From Corella eumyota (Eukaryota; Chordata; Ascidiacea; Phlebobranchia; Corellidae), in assembly GCA_963082875.1 (NCBI GenBank), contig OY720102.1, positions 10,080,990 to 10,144,989 of the forward strand: DNA of 64,000 nt. Reading direction: 5' to 3'. Position 1 is the stretch's first letter. Each line of letters opens with the position of its first letter. Both the position numbers and the translations under genes were made by a program. The notes beneath the pieces are model-generated. The model did no database searches. It was not told the origin of the DNA and saw only the letters and a list, made by a program, of their open reading frames with translations. Shown here one piece after another: positions 41,069-54,719 of the stretch.

Positions 41069-43811
41069 TGGCCATAAGGCCAGACTTGACTGCTGTTGTC
41101 TAAACTTCAGAGTCGGCGAGTAAGTAAAAACTAAGCAACTAAGTGAGTAAGAGCGTCAGAGATTTTATAAATAAAAATACAAGCTTATATACCCAAAAGG
41201 TGGGGTAATTATAAAAACAAGGTGGCGTCGGGCAAGTTATACGAGTCGTCCTTTTTTTGGTTTCTTCTATTGCGATGACGTTTTAGAACCGGCCTGGAGC
41301 GGTTAGAAGTCTGATTGCTTGCATTGTTTTGTGCGTTGTTCCGATAAATTGCGTTGTTTGGCCTGTTAAATTGTATTGTTTATGGCCTGACCGGTAAAAC
41401 GTCGTCATTTGCCGTTAATTTCTTGACGCCCGAACCAACTTTGAAGACGTGTCGGCTCGGTAAACTCGTATGAACTTAACCCGTTGGAAAGCGGTTAAGA
41501 ATTAAGCGCTTGCCACACCATGTTTTAGTTAAAAGAAATTTATTTGGTTACTGTAAAAGATAAAAATTAAAGTTTTATGGTCTTGATAAGGTTTGGTAAA
41601 ACAAAAATATTGTATATAAGAGAAATATAAGCTTAAATTTTTGAAAAAAAAATACATTTACTGGTTGCATATTTACCATATCCATATTTTGCACGTTTTA
41701 CCGTAAATTTTACCATGTTGAATTTGGCCCAGGCGTGAGCATTGTTATTGGTTGGTTGTGTTATATGAGTGTGTTAGAATATAGAAGAAGAATATTTAAA
41801 TAGTAAAAGAGATGTTGATCGGCACAAAGCCGTTGTTGCTGATACTGGAAATGTAAAGATAATATTAAAGCGATTGAGACAAAAGGCGGGTTTCTTCATG
41901 CAAGAAAAATGTTGTTTGGTAAAAAAAAACAAATGTTTGCAATCGTTGGGGGGTCGTGTTTTGAAACGACTCTTCCGCTAGTTGGCGGCTCTTCAATCAC
42001 TGGTTGTGATGCTGACGTTACGATTTGTAACCAAAAAAAAATGTCGTGTTGTGAATAACGACTCTTTCGCTAGTTGGTGGCTCTTCAATCACTAGTTGTG
42101 ATGCTGACGTTACAATTTGTAACCAAAAAATAAAGAAGTATTGGGCCTGTTTGCGCTCCTGAAGAACTATGCAACCGTGCGCAAGATAACCATCATTTGA
42201 AGTAGAATTTCGTTGAGAAGAGGATGACGTCTCATCAGCTTGCTCTTCTAATTCGTGTGAAGCATCAATAGGTTGATACGATTTCAGACAGGCTTGTTGT
42301 CAACCCAGCTGTGTGGGGAAAAATAAGCAGGCTGTGGCTGCGGTAAAAAATGAGCAGACTGTTGCTGCTGAGAAAGATTGTGCAGGCTGTAGCTGCAGGT
42401 GCGATGCTTGCCCTGTTTTTGTCTCATGAGTGTTAGACCTCGTCATCGCGGTTGAGAACTGGTTGTAAAACATATAAAAGTAATTGGTTGTTTGAACATT
42501 GCAGACTGTGTCTTAAAAGTTGACACGTTAAGGTGTTGTCGCAAGAAAAGATAATTGTAATGCACTTATACGTTGAAAGATTTTCCAAGGATCTTCCATG
42601 TATAAGCCTAATGCTACTTGACTTGGCAAGTAAGCCATTTCTTAAAAGAATAGAAATTGAAATTTCTTAAAAGAAAAACAATAAATCAAAGAAAGTATAA
42701 AGAATTCTGTTATGTCATAGGAAAAAATTAAATATTTTTTTGTGGTTATTCATGTAACGCTCACGCCATAAAAAAATGTTTTTCCCCATAAATTTTAAAA
42801 CGGTATCTTTTTCGATATTAACAACTGATTTGTCGACTAAATCAGTTTTCATATCTCGAAATGACGCACAAAATATCTATGATCTTATATAACAAATTAT
42901 TTTAGAAAAATCAATTACACGAACTGCATAGTTATGTTATTAAGGATAAAGTATTTAAAGTAGTTTGTCGCGTTTACAAAAATAATAAAATGAGAAAAGA
43001 AAATATTTTAGAAGTTACGGATCCCGATTAAAACGATTTAACAACTATTTAAAATAAACATAAATCGTTTACTAACTAATGTTTAAGGTTTAAAAAAAAA
43101 TTATATAAAAAAAAATAGGAAAAAAATGTTGTCGGTAATAAATCACCAAAATGTAGCTTTATACTCTTATCAAAATTTAAACAGATTTAATTTAACCTAT
43201 GCTGTAATAAAAGTTTGTTATTGATACTGCCTATAAAGTTTCTAAAAGTATTCTATTCTAAAAAAATGTCTAAATTATTCTGCAAGCGTCGTAATCGTTA
43301 CACCTAGCGTTTTTAACTTTTGCTTGGCTTTGATCGTCTGATTTTTATTCGTTAATTCTTAAATCGGAGATTTGCGTATTCTAGGTTAAACTGTACCTAC
43401 TGACCATTTATTTAACCGTTAATCACGTCGGGGTCACCATTTCTGTAGGGTTTTCTTAACGTTTTAATTAATTTAATAATATTAATAGAGATGGTTTGTG
43501 GTGGTTTATTAAATTTGGGTTGTGGATTGTTAGTTGTCTAATTTGGGGTCACCACAGGTTCTATCATAGCCTTTATTGCTAAAGTCTATGATAAACCTGA
43601 CTATTTAATTAATAAATTGTTTAAGATTCAAGACTCCGTTTAACTTGCATTGCACCTAAGCTTTCTGATTAATTTAACTTGATAATAACAAACTTTTAAC
43701 TAAGTATTGCGAGTTATATTGTACACACGAATAATATAAAACAAGTACTTGATTACACTAAATGCGCGATACAAAATTAAAACTGACATTACATTTTTAT
43801 ATTAATGCGTC
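41069..43811 (-). repeat. Array unit 16
   Basis: 2743 bp; 846G, otherwise the majority sequence. Confidence 0.93.
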
Positions 43812-46522
43812 TGGCCATAAGGCCAGACTTGACTGCTGTTGTCTAAACTTCAGAGTCGGCGAGTAAGTAAAAACTAAGCAACTAAGTGAGTAAGAGCGTC
43901 AGAGATTTTATAAATAAAAATACAAGCTTATATACCCAAAAGGTGGGGTAATTATAAAAACAAGGTGGCGTCGGGCAAGTTATACGAGTCGTCCTTTTTT
44001 TGGTTTCTTCTATTGCGATGACGTTTTAGAACCGGCCTGGAGCGGTTAGAAGTCTGATTGCTTGCATTGTTTTGTGCGTTGTTCCGATAAATTGCGTTGT
44101 TTGGCCTGTTAAATTGTATTGTTTATGGCCTGACCGGTAAAACGTCGTCATTTGCCGTTAATTTCTTGACGCCCGAACCAACTTTGAAGACGTGTCGGCT
44201 CGGTAAACTCGTATGAACTTAACCCGTTGGAAAGCGGTTAAGAATTAAGCGCTTGCCACACCATGTTTTAGTTAAAAGAAATTTATTTGGTTACTGTAAA
44301 AGATAAAAATTAAAGTTTTATGGTCTTGATAAGGTTTGGTAAAACAAAAATATTGTATATAAGAGAAATATAAGCTTAAATTTTTGAAAAAAAAATACAT
44401 TTACTGGTTGCATATTTACCATATCCATATTTTGCACGTTTTACCGTAAATTTTACCATGTTGAATTTGGCCCAGGCGTGAGCATTGTTATTGGTTGGTT
44501 GTGTTATATGAGTGTGTTAGAATATAGAAGAAGAATATTTAAATAGTAAAAGAGATGTTGATCGGCACAAAGCCGTTGTTGCTGATACTGGAAATGTAAA
44601 GATAATATTAAAGCGATTGAGACAAAAGGCGGGTTTCTTCATGCAAGAAAAATGTTGTTTGGTAAAAAAAAACAAATGTTTGCAATCGTTGGGGGGTCGT
44701 GTTTTGAAACGACTCTTCCGCTAGTTGGCGGCTCTTCAATCACTGGTTGTGATGCTGACGTTACGATAACGACTCTTTCGCTAGTTGGTGGCTCTTCAAT
44801 CACTAGTTGTGATGCTGACGTTACAATTTGTAACCAAAAAATAAAGAAGTATTGGGCCTGTTTGCGCTCCTGAAGAACTATGCAACCGTGCGCAAGATAA
44901 CCATCATTTGAAGTAGAATTTCGTTGAGAAGAGGATGACGTCTCATCAGCTTGCTCTTCTAATTCGTGTGAAGCATCAATAGGTTGATACGATTTCAGAC
45001 AGGCTTGTTGTCAACCCAGCTGTGTGGGGAAAAATAAGCAGGCTGTGGCTGCGGTAAAAAATGAGCAGACTGTTGCTGCTGAGAAAGATTGTGCAGGCTG
45101 TAGCTGCAGGTGCGATGCTTGCCCTGTTTTTGTCTCATGAGTGTTAGACCTCGTCATCGCGGTTGAGAACTGGTTGTAAAACATATAAAAGTAATTGGTT
45201 GTTTGAACATTGCAGACTGTGTCTTAAAAGTTGACACGTTAAGGTGTTGTCGCAAGAAAAGATAATTGTAATGCACTTATACGTTGAAAGATTTTCCAAG
45301 GATCTTCCATGTATAAGCCTAATGCTACTTGACTTGGCAAGTAAGCCATTTCTTAAAAGAATAGAAATTGAAATTTCTTAAAAGAAAAACAATAAATCAA
45401 AGAAAGTATAAAGAATTCTGTTATGTCATAGGAAAAAATTAAATATTTTTTTGTGGTTATTCATGTAACGCTCACGCCATAAAAAAATGTTTTTCCCCAT
45501 AAATTTTAAAACGGTATCTTTTTCGATATTAACAACTGATTTGTCGACTAAATCAGTTTTCATATCTCGAAATGACGCACAAAATATCTATGATCTTATA
45601 TAACAAATTATTTTAGAAAAATCAATTACACGAACTGCATAGTTATGTTATTAAGGATAAAGTATTTAAAGTAGTTTGTCGCGTTTACAAAAATAATAAA
45701 ATGAGAAAAGAAAATATTTTAGAAGTTACGGATCCCGATTAAAACGATTTAACAACTATTTAAAATAAACATAAATCGTTTACTAACTAATGTTTAAGGT
45801 TTAAAAAAAAATTATATAAAAAAAAATAGGAAAAAAATGTTGTCGGTAATAAATCACCAAAATGTAGCTTTATACTCTTATCAAAATTTAAACAGATTTA
45901 ATTTAACCTATGCTGTAATAAAAGTTTGTTATTGATACTGCCTATAAAGTTTCTAAAAGTATTCTATTCTAAAAAAATGTCTAAATTATTCTGCAAGCGT
46001 CGTAATCGTTACACCTAGCGTTTTTAACTTTTGCTTGGCTTTGATCGTCTGATTTTTATTCGTTAATTCTTAAATCGGAGATTTGCGTATTCTAGGTTAA
46101 ACTGTACCTACTGACCATTTATTTAACCGTTAATCACGTCGGGGTCACCATTTCTGTAGGGTTTTCTTAACGTTTTAATTAATTTAATAATATTAATAGA
46201 GATGGTTTGTGGTGGTTTATTAAATTTGGGTTGTGGATTGTTAGTTGTCTAATTTGGGGTCACCACAGGTTCTATCATAGCCTTTATTGCTAAAGTCTAT
46301 GATAAACCTGACTATTTAATTAATAAATTGTTTAAGATTCAAGACTCCGTTTAACTTGCATTGCACCTAAGCTTTCTGATTAATTTAACTTGATAATAAC
46401 AAACTTTTAACTAAGTATTGCGAGTTATATTGTACACACGAATAATATAAAACAAGTACTTGATTACACTAAATGCGCGATACAAAATTAAAACTGACAT
46501 TACATTTTTATATTAATGCGTC
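43812..46522 (-). repeat. Array unit 17, short variant
   Basis: 2711 bp, 32 bp shorter than standard within the internal duplicated segment, with 846G. The same length variant occurs in unit 20, so the two share ancestry. The shorter form opens a chance 73-residue plus-strand reading frame that is not a gene. Confidence 0.93.
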
Positions 46523-49265
46523 TGGCCATAAGGCCAGACTTGACTGCTGTTGTCTAAACTTCAGAGTCGGCGAGTAAGTAAAAACTAAGCAACTAAGTGA
46601 GTAAGAGCGTCAGAGATTTTATAAATAAAAATACAAGCTTATATACCCAAAAGGTGGGGTAATTATAAAAACAAGGTGGCGTCGGGCAAGTTATACGAGT
46701 CGTCCTTTTTTTGGTTTCTTCTATTGCGATGACGTTTTAGAACCGGCCTGGAGCGGTTAGAAGTCTGATTGCTTGCATTGTTTTGTGCGTTGTTCCGATA
46801 AATTGCGTTGTTTGGCCTGTTAAATTGTATTGTTTATGGCCTGACCGGTAAAACGTCGTCATTTGCCGTTAATTTCTTGACGCCCGAACCAACTTTGAAG
46901 ACGTGTCGGCTCGGTAAACTCGTATGAACTTAACCCGTTGGAAAGCGGTTAAGAATTAAGCGCTTGCCACACCATGTTTTAGTTAAAAGAAATTTATTTG
47001 GTTACTGTAAAAGATAAAAATTAAAGTTTTATGGTCTTGATAAGGTTTGGTAAAACAAAAATATTGTATATAAGAGAAATATAAGCTTAAATTTTTGAAA
47101 AAAAAATACATTTACTGGTTGCATATTTACCATATCCATATTTTGCACGTTTTACCGTAAATTTTACCATGTTGAATTTGGCCCAGGCGTGAGCATTGTT
47201 ATTGGTTGGTTGTGTTATATGAGTGTGTTAGAATATAGAAGAAGAATATTTAAATAGTAAAAGAGATGTTGATCGGCACAAAGCCGTTGTTGCTGATACT
47301 GGAAATGTAAAGATAATATTAAAGCGATTGAGACAAAAGGCGGGTTTCTTCATGCAAGAAAAATGTTCTTTGGTAAAAAAAAACAAATGTTTGCAATCGT
47401 TGGGGGGTCGTGTTTTGAAACGACTCTTCCGCTAGTTGGCGGCTCTTCAATCACTGGTTGTGATGCTGACGTTACGATTTGTAACCAAAAAAAAATGTCG
47501 TGTTGTGAATAACGACTCTTTCGCTAGTTGGTGGCTCTTCAATCACTAGTTGTGATGCTGACGTTACAATTTGTAACCAAAAAATAAAGAAGTATTGGGC
47601 CTGTTTGCGCTCCTGAAGAACTATGCAACCGTGCGCAAGATAACCATCATTTGAAGTAGAATTTCGTTGAGAAGAGGATGACGTCTCATCAGCTTGCTCT
47701 TCTAATTCGTGTGAAGCATCAATAGGTTGATACGATTTCAGACAGGCTTGTTGTCAACCCAGCTGTGTGGGGAAAAATAAGCAGGCTGTGGCTGCGGTAA
47801 AAAATGAGCAGACTGTTGCTGCTGAGAAAGATTGTGCAGGCTGTAGCTGCAGGTGCGATGCTTGCCCTGTTTTTGTCTCATGAGTGTTAGACCTCGTCAT
47901 CGCGGTTGAGAACTGGTTGTAAAACATATAAAAGTAATTGGTTGTTTGAACATTGCAGACTGTGTCTTAAAAGTTGACACGTTAAGGTGTTGTCGCAAGA
48001 AAAGATAATTGTAATGCACTTATACGTTGAAAGATTTTCCAAGGATCTTCCATGTATAAGCCTAATGCTACTTGACTTGGCAAGTAAGCCATTTCTTAAA
48101 AGAATAGAAATTGAAATTTCTTAAAAGAAAAACAATAAATCAAAGAAAGTATAAAGAATTCTGTTATGTCATAGGAAAAAATTAAATATTTTTTTGTGGT
48201 TATTCATGTAACGCTCACGCCATAAAAAAATGTTTTTCCCCATAAATTTTAAAACGGTATCTTTTTCGATATTAACAACTGATTTGTCGACTAAATCAGT
48301 TTTCATATCTCGAAATGACGCACAAAATATCTATGATCTTATATAACAAATTATTTTAGAAAAATCAATTACACGAACTGCATAGTTATGTTATTAAGGA
48401 TAAAGTATTTAAAGTAGTTTGTCGCGTTTACAAAAATAATAAAATGAGAAAAGAAAATATTTTAGAAGTTACGGATCCCGATTAAAACGATTTAACAACT
48501 ATTTAAAATAAACATAAATCGTTTACTAACTAATGTTTAAGGTTTAAAAAAAAATTATATAAAAAAAAATAGGAAAAAAATGTTGTCGGTAATAAATCAC
48601 CAAAATGTAGCTTTATACTCTTATCAAAATTTAAACAGATTTAATTTAACCTATGCTGTAATAAAAGTTTGTTATTGATACTGCCTATAAAGTTTCTAAA
48701 AGTATTCTATTCTAAAAAAATGTCTAAATTATTCTGCAAGCGTCGTAATCGTTACACCTAGCGTTTTTAACTTTTGCTTGGCTTTGATCGTCTGATTTTT
48801 ATTCGTTAATTCTTAAATCGGAGATTTGCGTATTCTAGGTTAAACTGTACCTACTGACCATTTATTTAACCGTTAATCACGTCGGGGTCACCATTTCTGT
48901 AGGGTTTTCTTAACGTTTTAATTAATTTAATAATATTAATAGAGATGGTTTGTGGTGGTTTATTAAATTTGGGTTGTGGATTGTTAGTTGTCTAATTTGG
49001 GGTCACCACAGGTTCTATCATAGCCTTTATTGCTAAAGTCTATGATAAACCTGACTATTTAATTAATAAATTGTTTAAGATTCAAGACTCCGTTTAACTT
49101 GCATTGCACCTAAGCTTTCTGATTAATTTAACTTGATAATAACAAACTTTTAACTAAGTATTGCGAGTTATATTGTACACACGAATAATATAAAACAAGT
49201 ACTTGATTACACTAAATGCGCGATACAAAATTAAAACTGACATTACATTTTTATATTAATGCGTC
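46523..49265 (-). repeat. Array unit 18
   Basis: 2743 bp; 846C, otherwise the majority sequence. Confidence 0.93.
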
Positions 49266-52008
49266 TGGCCATAAGGCCAGACTTGACTGCTGTTGTCTAA
49301 ACTTCAGAGTCGGCGAGTAAGTAAAAACTAAGCAACTAAGTGAGTAAGAGCGTCAGAGATTTTATAAATAAAAATACAAGCTTATATACCCAAAAGGTGG
49401 GGTAATTATAAAAACAAGGTGGCGTCGGGCAAGTTATACGAGTCGTCCTTTTTTTGGTTTCTTCTATTGCGATGACGTTTTAGAACCGGCCTGGAGCGGT
49501 TAGAAGTCTGATTGCTTGCATTGTTTTGTGCGTTGTTCCGATAAATTGCGTTGTTTGGCCTGTTAAATTGTATTGTTTATGGCCTGACCGGTAAAACGTC
49601 GTCATTTGCCGTTAATTTCTTGACGCCCGAACCAACTTTGAAGACGTGTCGGCTCGGTAAACTCGTATGAACTTAACCCGTTGGAAAGCGGTTAAGAATT
49701 AAGCGCTTGCCACACCATGTTTTAGTTAAAAGAAATTTATTTGGTTACTGTAAAAGATAAAAATTAAAGTTTTATGGTCTTGATAAGGTTTGGTAAAACA
49801 AAAATATTGTATATAAGAGAAATATAAGCTTAAATTTTTGAAAAAAAAATACATTTACTGGTTGCATATTTACCATATCCATATTTTGCACGTTTTACCG
49901 TAAATTTTACCATGTTGAATTTGGCCCAGGCGTGAGCATTGTTATTGGTTGGTTGTGTTATATGAGTGTGTTAGAATATAGAAGAAGAATATTTAAATAG
50001 TAAAAGAGATGTTGATCGGCACAAAGCCGTTGTTGCTGATACTGGAAATGTAAAGATAATATTAAAGCGATTGAGACAAAAGGCGGGTTTCTTCATGCAA
50101 GAAAAATGTTCTTTGGTAAAAAAAAACAAATGTTTGCAAACGTTGGGGGGTCGTGTTTTGAAACGACTCTTCCGCTAGTTGGCGGCTCTTCAATCACTGG
50201 TTGTGATGCTGACGTTACGATTTGTAACCAAAAAAAAATGTCGTGTTGTGAATAACGACTCTTTCGCTAGTTGGTGGCTCTTCAATCACTAGTTGTGATG
50301 CTGACGTTACAATTTGTAACCAAAAAATAAAGAAGTATTGGGCCTGTTTGCGCTCCTGAAGAACTATGCAACCGTGCGCAAGATAACCATCATTTGAAGT
50401 AGAATTTCGTTGAGAAGAGGATGACGTCTCATCAGCTTGCTCTTCTAATTCGTGTGAAGCATCAATAGGTTGATACGATTTCAGACAGGCTTGTTGTCAA
50501 CCCAGCTGTGTGGGGAAAAATAAGCAGGCTGTGGCTGCGGTAAAAAATGAGCAGACTGTTGCTGCTGAGAAAGATTGTGCAGGCTGTAGCTGCAGGTGCG
50601 ATGCTTGCCCTGTTTTTGTCTCATGAGTGTTAGACCTCGTCATCGCGGTTGAGAACTGGTTGTAAAACATATAAAAGTAATTGGTTGTTTGAACATTGCA
50701 GACTGTGTCTTAAAAGTTGACACGTTAAGGTGTTGTCGCAAGAAAAGATAATTGTAATGCACTTATACGTTGAAAGATTTTCCAAGGATCTTCCATGTAT
50801 AAGCCTAATGCTACTTGACTTGGCAAGTAAGCCATTTCTTAAAAGAATAGAAATTGAAATTTCTTAAAAGAAAAACAATAAATCAAAGAAAGTATAAAGA
50901 ATTCTGTTATGTCATAGGAAAAAATTAAATATTTTTTTGTGGTTATTCATGTAACGCTCACGCCATAAAAAAATGTTTTTCCCCATAAATTTTAAAACGG
51001 TATCTTTTTCGATATTAACAACTGATTTGTCGACTAAATCAGTTTTCATATCTCGAAATGACGCACAAAATATCTATGATCTTATATAACAAATTATTTT
51101 AGAAAAATCAATTACACGAACTGCATAGTTATGTTATTAAGGATAAAGTATTTAAAGTAGTTTGTCGCGTTTACAAAAATAATAAAATGAGAAAAGAAAA
51201 TATTTTAGAAGTTACGGATCCCGATTAAAACGATTTAACAACTATTTAAAATAAACATAAATCGTTTACTAACTAATGTTTAAGGTTTAAAAAAAAATTA
51301 TATAAAAAAAAATAGGAAAAAAATGTTGTCGGTAATAAATCACCAAAATGTAGCTTTATACTCTTATCAAAATTTAAACAGATTTAATTTAACCTATGCT
51401 GTAATAAAAGTTTGTTATTGATACTGCCTATAAAGTTTCTAAAAGTATTCTATTCTAAAAAAATGTCTAAATTATTCTGCAAGCGTCGTAATCGTTACAC
51501 CTAGCGTTTTTAACTTTTGCTTGGCTTTGATCGTCTGATTTTTATTCGTTAATTCTTAAATCGGAGATTTGCGTATTCTAGGTTAAACTGTACCTACTGA
51601 CCATTTATTTAACCGTTAATCACGTCGGGGTCACCATTTCTGTAGGGTTTTCTTAACGTTTTAATTAATTTAATAATATTAATAGAGATGGTTTGTGGTG
51701 GTTTATTAAATTTGGGTTGTGGATTGTTAGTTGTCTAATTTGGGGTCACCACAGGTTCTATCATAGCCTTTATTGCTAAAGTCTATGATAAACCTGACTA
51801 TTTAATTAATAAATTGTTTAAGATTCAAGACTCCGTTTAACTTGCATTGCACCTAAGCTTTCTGATTAATTTAACTTGATAATAACAAACTTTTAACTAA
51901 GTATTGCGAGTTATATTGTACACACGAATAATATAAAACAAGTACTTGATTACACTAAATGCGCGATACAAAATTAAAACTGACATTACATTTTTATATT
52001 AATGCGTC
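49266..52008 (-). repeat. Array unit 19
   Basis: 2743 bp; 846C with 875A, as in unit 14. Confidence 0.93.
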
Positions 52009-54328
52009 TGGCCATAAGGCCAGACTTGACTGCTGTTGTCTAAACTTCAGAGTCGGCGAGTAAGTAAAAACTAAGCAACTAAGTGAGTAAGAGCGTCAGA
52101 GATTTTATAAATAAAAATACAAGCTTATATACCCAAAAGGTGGGGTAATTATAAAAACAAGGTGGCGTCGGGCAAGTTATACGAGTCGTCCTTTTTTTGG
52201 TTTCTTCTATTGCGATGACGTTTTAGAACCGGCCTGGAGCGGTTAGAAGTCTGATTGCTTGCATTGTTTTGTGCGTTGTTCCGATAAATTGCGTTGTTTG
52301 GCCTGTTAAATTGTATTGTTTATGGCCTGACCGGTAAAACGTCGTCATTTGCCGTTAATTTCTTGACGCCCGAACCAACTTTGAAGACGTGTCGGCTCGG
52401 TAAACTCGTATGAACTTAACCCGTTGGAAAGCGGTTAAGAATTAAGCGCTTGCCACACCATGTTTTAGTTAAAAGAAATTTATTTGGTTACTGTAAAAGA
52501 TAAAAATTAAAGTTTTATGGTCTTGATAAGGTTTGGTAAAACAAAAATATTGTATATAAGAGAAATATAAGCTTAAATTTTTGAAAAAAAAATACATTTA
52601 CTGGTTGCATATTTACCATATCCATATTTTGCACGTTTTACCGTAAATTTTACCATGTTGAATTTGGCCCAGGCGTGAGCATTGTTATTGGTTGGTTGTG
52701 TTATATGAGTGTGTTAGAATATAGAAGAAGAATATTTAAATAGTAAAAGAGATGTTGATCGGCACAAAGCCGTTGTTGCTGATACTGGAAATGTAAAGAT
52801 AATATTAAAGCGATTGAGACAAAAGGCGGGTTTCTTCATGCAAGAAAAATGTTGTTTGGTAAAAAAAAACAAATGTTTGCAATCGTTGGGGGGTCGTGTT
52901 TTGAAACGACTCTTCCGCTAGTTGGCGGCTCTTCAATCACTGGTTGTGATGCTGACGTTACGATAACGACTCTTTCGCTAGTTGGTGGCTCTTCAATCAC
53001 TAGTTGTGATGCTGACGTTACAATTTGTAACCAAAAAATAAAGAAGTATTGGGCCTGTTTGCGCTCCTGAAGAACTATGCAACCGTGCGCAAGATAACCA
53101 TCATTTGAAGTAGAATTTCGTTGAGAAGAGGATGACGTCTCATCAGCTTGCTCTTCTAATTCGTGTGAAGCATCAATAGGTTGATACGATTTCAGACAGG
53201 CTTGTTGTCAACCCAGCTGTGTGGGGAAAAATAAGCAGGCTGTGGCTGCGGTAAAAAATGAGCAGACTGTTGCTGCTGAGAAAGATTGTGCAGGCTGTAG
53301 CTGCAGGTGCGATGCTTGCCCTGTTTTTGTCTCATGAGTGTTAGACCTCGTCATCGCGGTTGAGAACTGGTTGTAAAACATATAAAAGTAATTGGTTGTT
53401 TGAACATTGCAGACTGTGTCTTAAAAGTTGACACGTTAAGGTGTTGTCGCAAGAAAAGATAATTGTAATGCACTTATACGTTGAAAGATTTTCCAAGGAT
53501 CTTCCATGTATAAGCCTAATGCTACTTGACTTGGCAAGTAAGCCATTTCTTAAAAGAATAGAAATTGAAATTTCTTAAAAGAAAAACAATAAATCAAAGA
53601 AAGTATAAAGAATTCTGTTATGTCATAGGAAAAAATTAAATATTTTTTTGTGGTTATTCATGTAACGCTCACGCCATAAAAAAATGTTTTTCCCCATAAA
53701 TTTTAAAACGGTATCTTTTTCGATATTAACAACTGATTTGTCGACTAAATCAGTTTTCATATCTCGAAATGACGCACAAAATATCTATGATCTTATATAA
53801 CAAATTATTTTAGAAAAATCAATTACACGAACTGCATAGTTATGTTATTAAGGATAAAGTATTTAAAGTAGTTTGTCGCGTTTACAAAAATAATAAAATG
53901 AGAAAAGAAAATATTTTAGAAGTTACGGATCCCGATTAAAACGATTTAACAACTATTTAAAATAAACATAAATCGTTTACTAACTAATGTTTAAGGTTTA
54001 AAAAAAAATTATATAAAAAAAAATAGGAAAAAAATGTTGTCGGTAATAAATCACCAAAATGTAGCTTTATACTCTTATCAAAATTTAAACAGATTTAATT
54101 TAACCTATGCTGTAATAAAAGTTTGTTATTGATACTGCCTATAAAGTTTCTAAAAGTATTCTATTCTAAAAAAATGTCTAAATTATTCTGCAAGCGTCGT
54201 AATCGTTACACCTAGCGTTTTTAACTTTTGCTTGGCTTTGATCGTCTGATTTTTATTCGTTAATTCTTAAATCGGAGATTTGCGTATTCTAGGTTAAACT
54301 GTACCTACTGACCATTTATTTAACCGTT

Positions 54329-54347
54329 AATCACGTCGGGGTCACCA
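54329..54347 (-). other. Primer-binding site complementary to tRNA-Trp
   Basis: The minus strand TGGTGACCCCGACGTGATT is the exact complement of the 3' end of metazoan tRNA-Trp, including CCA. LTR retrotransposons prime minus-strand DNA synthesis here, just inside the 5' LTR. tRNA-Trp priming is known from several animal Ty3/Gypsy lineages, including the CsRn1 clade. It is present in every unit (2353-2371 in unit 1) and fixes the element's orientation as minus. Confidence 0.85.
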
Positions 54348-54479
54348 TTTCTGTAGGGTTTTCTTAACGTTTTAATTAATTTAATAATATTAATAGAGAT
54401 GGTTTGTGGTGGTTTATTAAATTTGGGTTGTGGATTGTTAGTTGTCTAATTTGGGGTCACCACAGGTTCTATCATAGCC

Positions 54480-54485
54480 TTTATT
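54480..54485 (-). promoter_or_regulatory. AATAAA polyadenylation signal in the LTR
   Basis: AATAAA on the minus strand, about 350 nt downstream of the TATA box and about 130 nt before the LTR end, the order expected for U3-R-U5. It lies at the top of a 14-bp-class hairpin (54470-54501). Confidence 0.5.
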
Positions 54486-54719
54486 GCTAAAGTCTATGAT
54501 AAACCTGACTATTTAATTAATAAATTGTTTAAGATTCAAGACTCCGTTTAACTTGCATTGCACCTAAGCTTTCTGATTAATTTAACTTGATAATAACAAA
54601 CTTTTAACTAAGTATTGCGAGTTATATTGTACACACGAATAATATAAAACAAGTACTTGATTACACTAAATGCGCGATACAAAATTAAAACTGACATTAC
54701 ATTTTTATATTAATGCGTC

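Larger units (their letters stand above)
52009..54719 (-). repeat. Array unit 20, short variant
   Basis: 2711 bp, the same 32-bp-shorter variant and 846G marker as unit 17. It is the last complete unit, and it supplies the end of the terminal LTR and its primer-binding site. Confidence 0.93.

Noticed and set aside
44652-44873. 73-residue plus-strand reading frame in unit 17, identical to one in unit 20 (52849-53070)
   Set aside because: It is open only in the two 32-bp-shorter units and lies over the 92-bp-period duplication, which explains its own repeated peptide. It is antisense to the element's gag-like remnant. Nothing supports expression.
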